NCBI GenBank assembly: GCA_030619985.1
Contig: JAUXAI010000022.1
Location: forward strand, 1 to 17,592
Length of the DNA: 17,592 nt
Direction of reading: 5' to 3'
From: a bacterium
GTDB lineage: Bacteria; UBP18; UBA7526
In this document: piece after piece, positions 1 through 6,290 of the stretch
How positions within the stretch are numbered: position 1 is the stretch's first letter
How the letters are laid out: every line of letters begins with the position of its first letter
Notes under the pieces: generated by a model
Databases searched by the model: none
What the model was told of the DNA's origin: nothing
Seen by the model: the letters and a program-made list of their open reading frames with translations, nothing else
Program-made: the position numbers and the translations under genes

Positions 1-1
1 G

Positions 2-202
2 GCCAAGGGTCGTACCTTAAAGATAAGTGATGGAACGGGAACTATAGATGTTGTAATCTGGAAGAATCTCTACGACCAGATACCGCAGAGAGCTTCTCTC
101 GTTCAAGGAACAAAGATTCAGGTCTCAGGAGAGATTGCAAGTTACAAGGGAAGATTGCAAATAAAACCAAGGGACCCGGGCGATGTCCAGATTGTAAGGT
201 AA
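2..202 (+). CDS. OB-fold nucleic-acid-binding domain protein, C-terminal part (partial)
   Basis: Only the last 66 residues are in the window; the frame is open from base 2 and ends with TAA at 200-202. The sequence has the look of a tRNA_anti-type OB fold: GRTLKISDGTGTIDVVIW, then a 'VQGTKIQVSGEIASYKGRLQI' type strand pattern (G-x-K-V-x-V-x-G-x-I...G-x-x-Q-I), as in nucleic-acid-binding OB domains of helicases, polymerase subunits and secreted nucleases. The domain ends the protein. One base separates its stop from the next start, so it is co-transcribed with the permease and YdjM-like gene. The family call rests on pattern similarity. The N-terminus, and so any signal peptide or catalytic domain, is not visible. 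Binding of RNA or DNA is known for the fold but not shown here. Confidence 0.7.
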   Translation, partial: AKGRTLKISDGTGTIDVVIWKNLYDQIPQRASLVQGTKIQVSGEIASYKGRLQIKPRDPGDVQIVR

Positions 203-203
203 T

Positions 204-1529
204 ATGGATTTTCTTATTCTCATTCCCTATATTCTTTTGGGAACATTGATGGCCGGTTTAGTTTCCCTCATCCCTGCTCTGCATATCTTTAACTTAGCAG
301 GTTTTATCCTCCTCTATTTTAAGTTTCCCCAGCTTCTTCCCGGGAATGCCCTTCCGGCCTTCATGATGTCCCTGGTCGTCTCCTGGTCGATAATCAACAC
401 CATCCCCGCCCTCTTTTTAGGGGCGCCGGATGAGAGCGCCATGTTCATTGTTCTGCCCGGACAGAAGTATATGATGCTGGGCAAGGGATATGAGGCCGCG
501 GTTCTCTCTGGAGTGGGAGCACTGGGAGCAATCATTGTCCTGGGTATAGGAAGCCCGGTCATCTTAAAGCTCTTCCCCAAGATTCGCTGGCTTCTAATAC
601 CCCATATGGGCTGGATACTTCTCTTGATCTGTGCCTATATCATAATGGGCGAGTGGCCCAAAGCAACCCTGAGGCCAAAGACAAAGTGGGGAAGATTTAT
701 CGATGGCTGGAAATCGAGTGCTGCCGGGATCCTCACTTTTATCCTTGCTGGGTTATTGGGAATCTTTATCCTGAATAAACCCTTCATTCCTATTGAAAGG
801 GCCTTTCAGAATATCATGCCCGCCTTTGTTGGATTATATGCTGTCCCCTGGGTGATTACCAATATCATATCCAAGACAGAGATCCCTAAGCAGAATATTT
901 GCACCTCCATTGATTTGGATTATAAGTTAGCCATAAGGGGAACATTCGCTGGAGTCTTAGGGGGCTCCTTTGCCGCCCTGCTACCCATCATTACTGGAGG
1001 AATAGGGGGCTTGATCGCTGGCCATGCCACGGCCCAGAGGGATGATAGGCTCTTCATCATCTCCCAGGGTGCTTCCAAGACCACCTATTATGTAGGCGGC
1101 TTTCTACTCTTCTTCGTTCCCTATTTTGGGATGTACCATCTGAGGAGGGGAGGGATGGCCTGGATGCTCTCCCCCTTCTATGTTCCCCGGACTATAGGAG
1201 ACTACTTCATAATCTTAGCCACCATCGCCCTGAGTGCCGGTTTTGCCTTCTTCTTACTATTGCGCTTCTCTCGCTTCGTGATAAAAGTCATCACCAAGTT
1301 TGATTACCGTTTAATTTCACTATTTACGGTAGTCATACTCTTTGCCATTGTGCTCACAATAACTGGTTTAAGAGGAATATTCATTACTGTTGTTGCCACG
1401 GGCATCGGACTCATCCCGGTTCTCTTTCATTCCCGAAGGATGAACTGTATGGCCATTCTCCTTGTCCATATGACCTTGAGCATGTTTGGGGTTGAGCCCG
1501 CAGTGCTCAAATTCTTCCACCTTATTTAA
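204..1529 (+). CDS. COG1784/TctA-like multipass membrane permease
   Basis: A 441-residue integral membrane protein with about ten hydrophobic segments and short polar loops. It resembles the TctA superfamily (large membrane subunit of tripartite tricarboxylate transporters), in particular the shorter COG1784 branch common in archaea. Family-like features are the glycine-rich stretches near residues 95-115 (GYEAAVLSGVGALGA) and 250-275 (FAGVLGGSFAALLPIITGG, then GGLIAGHATAQ). The start at 204 has an AAGGT box 4 nt upstream and lies one base after the OB-fold stop. Canonical TctA is about 500 residues and works with TctB and a periplasmic TctC binding protein; neither is adjacent, so citrate or carboxylate transport should not be assumed. 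Its neighbours are an OB-fold protein and a membrane metal hydrolase, an association with no assigned function that I know of. Confidence 0.72.
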   Translation: MDFLILIPYILLGTLMAGLVSLIPALHIFNLAGFILLYFKFPQLLPGNALPAFMMSLVVSWSIINTIPALFLGAPDESAMFIVLPGQKYMMLGKGYEAAVLSGVGALGAIIVLGIGSPVILKLFPKIRWLLIPHMGWILLLICAYIIMGEWPKATLRPKTKWGRFIDGWKSSAAGILTFILAGLLGIFILNKPFIPIERAFQNIMPAFVGLYAVPWVITNIISKTEIPKQNICTSIDLDYKLAIRGTFAGVLGGSFAALLPIITGGIGGLIAGHATAQRDDRLFIISQGASKTTYYVGGFLLFFVPYFGMYHLRRGGMAWMLSPFYVPRTIGDYFIILATIALSAGFAFFLLLRFSRFVIKVITKFDYRLISLFTVVILFAIVLTITGLRGIFITVVATGIGLIPVLFHSRRMNCMAILLVHMTLSMFGVEPAVLKFFHLI

Positions 1530-1541
1530 AGGAGAATTGAT

Positions 1542-2768
1542 ATGAAAGGATTAACCCACTTCACGGTTGGGGCAGCGATTGCCACCTGTTTTCCCCAGGC
1601 GATAGATCTTTCCTTGACCCACTTCTCTGCCATCCTCGCTCTGGGAGGGATATTCGGCCTCCTTCCTGATACCCTGGACTTTAAACTGGCCATGTTCATT
1701 GAGGAGAACGACTATATCATCGATCCGGCAACCAAAGAGTTCCTGAGAGACCCCATGGACATGAATAGCATCGATCCCCAGAAGGTGGCGGCCAAAGTGG
1801 CCCAGGCAATAGATGAGGCCTGGGATACAGGAAGGGAGATAAGGTTACAGTTACATACCGTTCAGGTGGCCGGGGATCTCTGGAGGCATTACGAGGTCTT
1901 CTATGATACAAAGGAGAATGAGGTAGTAGTTACTATAGGCCCGGTGGTTACCATGTCTCAGATGCCGGGTGAATTCTTAGGGATACCCTATGACTTTAAG
2001 GAAAGGGCCAGGGCGAAGACAAAGTGCAATATTCTCCAGACCCAGAACCGATCATCGAGGATAGACATCTTCAATGGTCCCTCCTTTGGTTATATGAAAA
2101 AGGGAGAGGAGGGGGTGGAAATCATCTTTCTTCCCTGGCACAGACAGTGGAGTCATAGTCCTATCTTAGGGATAATATTCGGTGCTCTGGGCTGGATATT
2201 CCTGGGAAAGATATATGGTCTGGTCATTGGCCTGGGCTTCCTCTCCCACATCCTCCTAGATCTAACAGGATTCATGGGGGCCAACCTATTCTGGCCAATT
2301 AAACAGCGACGAACAACGGGTGGCCAATTCCTGAAGGCAAGCAACCCCATAGCCAACTTCTCAGTCATCGCCTTCTCTGGGATCCTGGCCCTCTGGAACC
2401 TCAATAAGTTCTCTCCCCAGCCCACCTTCCACCTCCACGCCTGGCCCTACTTTGGCTACTTCTTTCTCCTTCCCTCCTTTCTCTTGATGGCTACTAACAG
2501 AATCCTGGAGATGAAGGGGCGTGTAGTAGAGATTTTCAAGAGGGAGAGACTAGGAGCACTGGGAAGAATCTTATTACTCCTCATTTTGGGAGAAGGTTGG
2601 CAAGAGAAGATAAAAGAGGCGAAGGAGGAGAGAATAGCTCCCAAAAGGATAGGGAAGGTGGTTCTTGAGATACTTAGAATGATGATGAGGGAGGAGAAGG
2701 CAGAGGTCGCCAGCCAGGTGAGGGCTGACGAGGAAGTGGCAGAGAGCGAAGAGGAATTTGCCGGATAA
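1542..2768 (+). CDS. YdjM-like membrane-bound metal-dependent hydrolase with a large internal insertion
   Basis: 408 residues. The YdjM/LexA-binding membrane-hydrolase family (PF04307) pattern is present in order: THFTVGA with His6, GLLPDTLD with Asp43 and Asp46, WHRQWSHS with His200 and His205, and SHILLDLTGFMG with His236 and Asp240. These conserved His/Asp residues are thought to bind metal. Family members are usually near 200 residues with the first two motifs close to the third; here about 145 soluble residues (roughly 48-195) separate them. Further membrane segments follow (about 205-240, 270-290 and 305-325), then a charged C-terminal tail of about 70 residues ending in a Glu-rich stretch. 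An AAGGAG site precedes the start, 13 nt after the permease stop. Metal binding follows from the family; substrate and true activity are unknown. Confidence 0.7.
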   Translation: MKGLTHFTVGAAIATCFPQAIDLSLTHFSAILALGGIFGLLPDTLDFKLAMFIEENDYIIDPATKEFLRDPMDMNSIDPQKVAAKVAQAIDEAWDTGREIRLQLHTVQVAGDLWRHYEVFYDTKENEVVVTIGPVVTMSQMPGEFLGIPYDFKERARAKTKCNILQTQNRSSRIDIFNGPSFGYMKKGEEGVEIIFLPWHRQWSHSPILGIIFGALGWIFLGKIYGLVIGLGFLSHILLDLTGFMGANLFWPIKQRRTTGGQFLKASNPIANFSVIAFSGILALWNLNKFSPQPTFHLHAWPYFGYFFLLPSFLLMATNRILEMKGRVVEIFKRERLGALGRILLLLILGEGWQEKIKEAKEERIAPKRIGKVVLEILRMMMREEKAEVASQVRADEEVAESEEEFAG

Positions 2769-2810
2769 CTAAAGCATTAAAACCAAGAATCAAGATCTGG
2801 TACTTTTTTA

Positions 2811-2842
2811 AGAGGCCTATCTCTTTTTGAGGTGGGCTTTTT
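2811..2842 (+). terminator. Rho-independent terminator after the OB-fold/permease/YdjM operon
   Basis: The 9-bp stem GCCTATCTC (2815-2823) pairs with GAGGTGGGC (2829-2837), with two G-U pairs and a TTTTT loop; weaker A/G-T pairs extend it outward to 2811. A T-run follows from 2838. It lies 43 nt after the YdjM-like stop and before the tsaC promoter, so it separates two transcription units. Confidence 0.8.
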
Positions 2843-2913
2843 CTATGTCTTTTCATAGTGTTCTCCGTCATTTTTGATTAGTTATTCTTAGTAAAACGAA
2901 CCGCGTTTTTTAT

Positions 2914-2942
2914 TTGACCTCTGATGCTATTTGTGATATATT
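2914..2942 (+). promoter_or_regulatory. Sigma-70-type promoter of tsaC
   Basis: TTGACC at 2914-2919 and TATATT at 2937-2942 are separated by exactly 17 bp; each matches five of six consensus bases. Predicted transcription start is near 2949. This makes an upstream initiation codon at 2924 unlikely and gives a 5' UTR of about 56 nt containing a hairpin. Confidence 0.75.
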
Positions 2943-2965
2943 CGTTATGGGATGGATTTGGCGAT

Positions 2966-2989
2966 GCCATGCACCAGACGGTGCATGGC
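2966..2989 (+). promoter_or_regulatory. Perfect 10-bp hairpin in the tsaC 5' UTR
   Basis: GCCATGCACC (2966-2975), AGAC loop, GGTGCATGGC (2980-2989). The hairpin is transcribed from the promoter above and ends 6 nt before the AGGAG ribosome-binding site (2995-2999). No T-run follows, so it is not a terminator. It may be an mRNA stabiliser, a protein site or one of the small palindromes seen elsewhere in this window. Confidence 0.65.
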
Positions 2990-3004
2990 GGTGCAGGAGA
3001 AGAA

Positions 3005-3646
3005 ATGGCAAAAGTTTTAAAAGTAGATTCTGATCATCCCGGAAAGGAAATAATTGAGGAAGCCGCCAAAATAATTAAGGATGGGAGATTGGTTGCCCTT
3101 CCCACAGAGACGGTCTATGGCCTGGGGGCAGATGCCCTAAATGAAAAGGCGGTTAGGAAAATATTTGAAATAAAAGGAAGACCTCTTGATAAACCGTTAA
3201 GCATCCTTATCGGTAAAAAAAAAGACTTGAAGCAATATGTCCAGGAAATTCCCAAATCTGCCCAAGTTCTGATAGAAAGATTCTGGCCAGGGCCCTTAAC
3301 CCTAATCTTCAGGGCTTCTTCCCTGATACCTAATATCATGATGGGTGAGAACAATACCATCGGCATACGCATGCCAGATTGCATGATAGCCCTGGAAATA
3401 GTTCAAGCCTCTGGGGTTTCTCTTGCCTGTCCCAGCGCCAACCTATCAGGAAGGCCCCCCCCCACTAAAGCAGAAGAAGTGATAAAAAATCTGGGTGAGA
3501 AAATAGATCTCATCCTCGCTGGAGGGGAGACAAAGGTAGGAGTAGAATCCACAGTCTTGGACATGACCACCTCTTTCCCCACTATGGTAAGAGAAGGGGC
3601 GCTCAAAAGAGAAGAAATAGAAGAAGTGGTTGGGAAGGTTCTATGA
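3005..3646 (+). CDS. tsaC: L-threonylcarbamoyladenylate synthase (TsaC/YwlC/Sua5 family)
   Basis: 213 residues from the preferred start. The enzyme makes threonylcarbamoyl-AMP from threonine, bicarbonate and ATP, the first step of t6A modification of ANN-decoding tRNAs, in the cytoplasm. Seen: PTETVYGLG (about residues 33-41), KGRPLDKPL (57-65), WPGPLTLI (94-101), GIRMPD (119-124), PSANLSG (143-149) and ESTVLDM followed by REGAL near the end, all typical of the YrdC fold. Length fits the single-domain TsaC form without the Sua5 extension. The frame is open from 2924, but ATG 3005 has AGGAG five bases upstream and lies after the predicted transcription start. Its stop overlaps the phosphatase start (ATGA). 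Two nine-base homopolymers, A9 at 3215-3223 and C9 at 3455-3463, lie inside the gene. Confidence 0.93.
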   Translation: MAKVLKVDSDHPGKEIIEEAAKIIKDGRLVALPTETVYGLGADALNEKAVRKIFEIKGRPLDKPLSILIGKKKDLKQYVQEIPKSAQVLIERFWPGPLTLIFRASSLIPNIMMGENNTIGIRMPDCMIALEIVQASGVSLACPSANLSGRPPPTKAEEVIKNLGEKIDLILAGGETKVGVESTVLDMTTSFPTMVREGALKREEIEEVVGKVL

Positions 3647-4113
3647 ACAAGGTCATCCTCTTCGTCTGCACCGGAAACTCCTGCCGCAGTCCCATGGCAG
3701 AGGGTCTTTTGAAGAAAATGCTTGAGGAACAGGGAAAGGGAGGAATCAGGATTCTCTCTGCAGGAATAAAACATGGCCCCTTCAAAAATCCCACAAAAGA
3801 GGCGGTAGAGGCCATGAGGGCCTTTGATTTAGATATCTCTGCCCATCAAACTACTCCCCTTTCAAAGGATGCCATTGAGGAGGCGGCTCTCATCCTGATC
3901 ATGTCTGAGGAGCACAGGAGGTTTATCCTTAATCTAAAACCTAAAGCAGAAGAAAAGGTATTCTTACTCAAGGGGTTTGCTGGTTATAAGGAAGATCTGA
4001 ATATCAGAGATCCCTTCCGTCTCCCCTACAGTGTTTATCAGAAAGTAGCAGGAGAGATAAAAGAGGCCTTAGAGAGGGCGTTACCTAGAATCTTGGAGTA
4101 TCTAGGAAAGTGA
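3643..4113 (+). CDS. Low-molecular-weight phosphotyrosine/phosphoarginine phosphatase family protein
   Basis: 156 residues. The N-terminal P-loop CTGNSCRS has catalytic Cys9 and Arg15 in the C-x5-R arrangement; the general-acid Asp is D123 in IRDPF. This is the LMW-PTP fold, a cytoplasmic phosphatase acting through a cysteine-phosphate intermediate. The residue before the second Cys is Ser13. In Bacillus YwlE, a protein-arginine phosphatase, this is Thr; in eukaryotic-type tyrosine phosphatases it is usually Ile. Ser is nearer to the YwlE state, so arginine phosphatase activity is possible but unproven. The start overlaps the tsaC stop by 4 nt. The order tsaC, phosphatase, rpiB matches ywlC/ywlE/ywlF in Firmicutes. 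The last codons (YLGK, stop) are part of an 8-bp repeat array. Confidence 0.88.
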   Translation: MNKVILFVCTGNSCRSPMAEGLLKKMLEEQGKGGIRILSAGIKHGPFKNPTKEAVEAMRAFDLDISAHQTTPLSKDAIEEAALILIMSEEHRRFILNLKPKAEEKVFLLKGFAGYKEDLNIRDPFRLPYSVYQKVAGEIKEALERALPRILEYLGK

Positions 4114-4141
4114 GCTAGTAGGAAAGTGAGAAAGTGAGCAG
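4102..4141 (+). repeat. 8-bp tandem array spanning the phosphatase stop codon
   Basis: Five diverged octamers in register: CTAGGAAA, GTGAGCTA, GTAGGAAA, GTGAGAAA, GTGAGCAG. The TGA stop (4111-4113) lies in the second unit. The same octamer family (consensus GTRRGAAA) recurs at 11895, 12903 and 16523. The rest of this spacer (4142-4281) holds word-like direct repeats such as ATGTTCAATGTTCAATGAG, and no gene. Confidence 0.75.
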
Positions 4142-4281
4142 GATGATTAGGTGGAATAGGGAAAGCAGAAATCGGTTTTCTAATTTCCATCAACTGTTTT
4201 CTGACTTCGTTGTCTGTTGTCCAATGTAAAATGTTCAATGTTCAATGAGAGTCGAAAGATAAGTGAGGGGGTGCAAATGAG

Positions 4282-4770
4282 ATGAGGATTGCCTTAGGGA
4301 GCGACCACGGTGGGTTCTATCTGAAAGAAGAGATTAAGAAATACTTAAAAGACTATGGTCATACCTACATCGATTTTGGGACGGAGAGCGCAGAGTCCGT
4401 TGACTATCCAGACTTTGGCTACAAAGTAGCAGAGGCAGTGGCCAGTGGTAAGTGCCATAGGGGAATTGTGGTCTGTAGAACCGGGATCGGAGTCTCAATA
4501 ACTGCTAATAAAATTCCGGGGATAAGGGCCGCTCAGTGCCATGACCTCTTTACCACTAGGATGGCCCGGGAACATCTAGATGCCAATATATTGGCTCTTG
4601 GGGCAGACATTGTTGAAAAAGAACTAGCAAAGGAGATGGTAAAGCTATTCTTGGTAACCAAGTTCTCTGGTGGTCGCCACGCGAGGAGACTGAAGAAACT
4701 CATTGAGATTGAAGAAAAATATTTGAAGACACGAAGACGCGAATTGCAACCGCCAAAGCGCAAAATTTAA
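4282..4770 (+). CDS. rpiB: Ribose-5-phosphate isomerase B (RpiB/LacAB family)
   Basis: 162 residues. It interconverts ribose 5-phosphate and ribulose 5-phosphate in the cytosolic pentose phosphate pathway. Seen: GSDHGG (residues 6-11), DFGTxSxESVDYPDFG (31-46), the catalytic-Cys loop VVCRTGIGVSI (63-73, Cys65), TANKIPGIRAA (74-84), HLDANILALGA (98-108) and a GGRHARRLKKL end typical of the family. Usual bacterial RpiB reads CGTGIG; here Arg66 replaces Gly next to the catalytic Cys. The family normally stops near residue 149; the last 13 or so basic residues come from an octamer repeat (GAAGACAC then GAAGACGC, 4725-4740) and are probably a non-functional tail. ATG 4282 is the family-consistent start; its only purine-rich box, GAGGGGG at 4265-4271, is somewhat far. 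Confidence 0.92.
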   Translation: MRIALGSDHGGFYLKEEIKKYLKDYGHTYIDFGTESAESVDYPDFGYKVAEAVASGKCHRGIVVCRTGIGVSITANKIPGIRAAQCHDLFTTRMAREHLDANILALGADIVEKELAKEMVKLFLVTKFSGGRHARRLKKLIEIEEKYLKTRRRELQPPKRKI

Positions 4771-4811
4771 CTGAAAAGACGTAAAAAAAAGCGCGTCTGT
4801 CCACCGTTAGT

Positions 4812-4840
4812 TTGACGGAAATTATCGCGAATATAAGAAT
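4812..4840 (+). promoter_or_regulatory. Possible promoter upstream of rnfC
   Basis: TTGACG (4812-4817) with a 17-bp spacer to AAGAAT (4835-4840), four of six consensus at -10; TATAAG at 4832 is a better hexamer but spaced only 14 bp. It lies about 50 nt before the preferred rnfC start. The evidence is weak and rests on the -35 match alone. Confidence 0.35.
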
Positions 4841-4889
4841 GAATCTATACGTGTTAGAAAACATAAATCATACGAATAAAGAGCAGAAG

Positions 4890-6233
4890 ATGAAAATTAG
4901 AAGTTTTCGGGGGGGAGTCCATCCCCCTGAAGAAAAAATCACTTTTTCACTACCCATTCAGGAGATGCCCCTTCTCAAAAAGGTGGTCATTCCACTATCC
5001 CAACATACCGGCGCTCCTGCCAAACCAGTGGTCAAGGTGGGAGATAGGGTAAAGAGAGGACAAAGGATAGGCGAGGCCCAAGGCTCCGTCTCCTCTAACA
5101 TCCATGCCTCTATCTCAGGAAAAGTCGTAGATATCGCAGATCATCCCCACCCCTTAGGCCCACCCAGTCTGGCAATTACCATTGAATCTGATGGAAGGGA
5201 TGAACATCACCCGAGCATCAAGCATAATAATGACTACTTCAGACTCCATCCCAATGAGATAAGAGAGATCGTTAAAGAGGCGGGCATCGTTGGCCTGGGT
5301 GGAGCGGCCTTTCCCACTCATGTCAAGCTTTCTCCTCCAGAGGATAAGTGGATAGATACCGTTATCCTGAATGGCTGTGAGTGCGAACCCTACCTCACCT
5401 GCGATCACAGGTTAATGATTGAAAAGACCTACGAGATCATTCAGGGGTTAAAGATCATCGCCAAGACCCTGGAGGTCACCTCCTGCTATATCGGAATTGA
5501 GAAGAATAAGAGGGATGCTATAAGAGCGATGAGGGAAGAGATTCGCAATGAAGCGAATATGGAGGTCGTGCCCCTCAAGACGAAGTATCCCCAGGGTTCA
5601 GAGAGACAACTAATAGAGGCCATTTTGAATAGAGAGGTTCCTTCTGGAGGACTGCCCCTGGATGTTGGGGTAATAGTCCAGAATGTAGGGACCGCTTTGG
5701 CAATAAGTGAGGCAGTGAAGAAGGGAAACCCCTTAATCGAGAGGGTGGTCACGGTCACGGGAAAAGGGATTAAAAATCCAGCCAACTTAAGAGTAAGAAT
5801 TGGTACCCTTTTCCAGGATGTGATCGACTATTGTGGAGGATTCAGGGGGAAACCGGGCAAGATGATCATGGGCGGACCATTAATGGGGTTCAGTCAGTAT
5901 ACTACCCAGGTTCCGGTAATTAAAGGAACCACCGGTATTCTCGTTCTACCTGAAGAGGAGACGGAAGAGATAAAGGAAAGATCCTGCATCAGATGTAATA
6001 GGTGTGTCGATGTCTGCCCCATGGACATCTCACCTAACCTGATTGCAAAGTACGCCAGCAAGGATAGGTTTGATTGGGCCAGAGAGTACGGAGCTCTGGA
6101 CTGCATGGAGTGTGGGATCTGTGCCTATGTTTGTCCGGCAAAGATACCATTGGTTCAACTCATAAAGTATGCCAAAGCCCAATTGACACGGGTCACAGGG
6201 GGAACAGGGGATACAGGGGTAACAGGGGGTTAA
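4890..6233 (+). CDS. rnfC: Rnf complex subunit RnfC (NADH/electron-transfer subunit)
   Basis: 447 residues. RnfC is the peripheral Fe-S flavoprotein-like subunit of ferredoxin:NAD+ oxidoreductase, at the cytoplasmic membrane face. Seen: the FRGGVHPPE start (6-14), a barrel-sandwich region PVVKVGDRVKRGQRIGEA (46-63), the nucleotide/FMN-type loop GIVGLGGAAFPTHVK (132-146), ILNGCECEPYLTCDHRLM (159-176) and two ferredoxin clusters CIRCNRCVDVCP (366-377) and CMECGICAYVCP (405-416). The frame is open from a TTG at 4812, but ATG 4890 gives the family-typical N-terminus MKIRSFRGG. The last residues (TGGTGDTGVTGG) are encoded by a 9-bp tandem array and look like repeat-derived extension. It is first in the operon; rnfD follows with a strong ribosome-binding site inside the 3' repeat. 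Confidence 0.95.
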   Translation: MKIRSFRGGVHPPEEKITFSLPIQEMPLLKKVVIPLSQHTGAPAKPVVKVGDRVKRGQRIGEAQGSVSSNIHASISGKVVDIADHPHPLGPPSLAITIESDGRDEHHPSIKHNNDYFRLHPNEIREIVKEAGIVGLGGAAFPTHVKLSPPEDKWIDTVILNGCECEPYLTCDHRLMIEKTYEIIQGLKIIAKTLEVTSCYIGIEKNKRDAIRAMREEIRNEANMEVVPLKTKYPQGSERQLIEAILNREVPSGGLPLDVGVIVQNVGTALAISEAVKKGNPLIERVVTVTGKGIKNPANLRVRIGTLFQDVIDYCGGFRGKPGKMIMGGPLMGFSQYTTQVPVIKGTTGILVLPEEETEEIKERSCIRCNRCVDVCPMDISPNLIAKYASKDRFDWAREYGALDCMECGICAYVCPAKIPLVQLIKYAKAQLTRVTGGTGDTGVTGG

Positions 6234-6278
6234 ACCCTTGTTACCCCTGTCACCCCTACCACCCTTGTTACCCTTGAG
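6186..6278 (+). repeat. Inverted pair of 9-bp tandem arrays across the rnfC stop codon
   Basis: Left arm: four 9-mers ACAGGGGNN (6195-6230), plus a diverged copy at 6186-6194. Right arm: five 9-mers of ACCCYTGTT type (6234-6278). The arms are complementary: CAGGGGTAACA (6214-6224) pairs perfectly with TGTTACCCCTG (6239-6249), three G-C pairs and a G-U pair extend the stem inward, and pairing continues imperfectly outward. The rnfC TAA (6231-6233) lies in the loop, and the rnfD ribosome-binding site begins at the end of the right arm. Confidence 0.85.
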
Positions 6279-6290
6279 GAGGTAACTTTT

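Noticed and set aside
204-1529. Assignment as a tricarboxylate transporter subunit TctA
   Set aside because: No TctB or TctC neighbours and a shorter COG1784-type protein; only the superfamily call is supported.
2924-3004. Upstream 27-codon extension of tsaC
   Set aside because: It begins inside the promoter, before the predicted transcript start, encodes the hairpin and lacks family similarity; ATG 3005 has the ribosome-binding site.
4747-4800. Terminator after rpiB (AGACG...CGTCT near 4777-4797)
   Set aside because: The stem is only 5 bp, the loop is long and no T-run follows on the plus strand.
4812-4889. TTG-initiated extension of rnfC
   Set aside because: The extension coincides with a possible -35 box and does not resemble RnfC; MKIRSFRGG at 4890 is the normal start.
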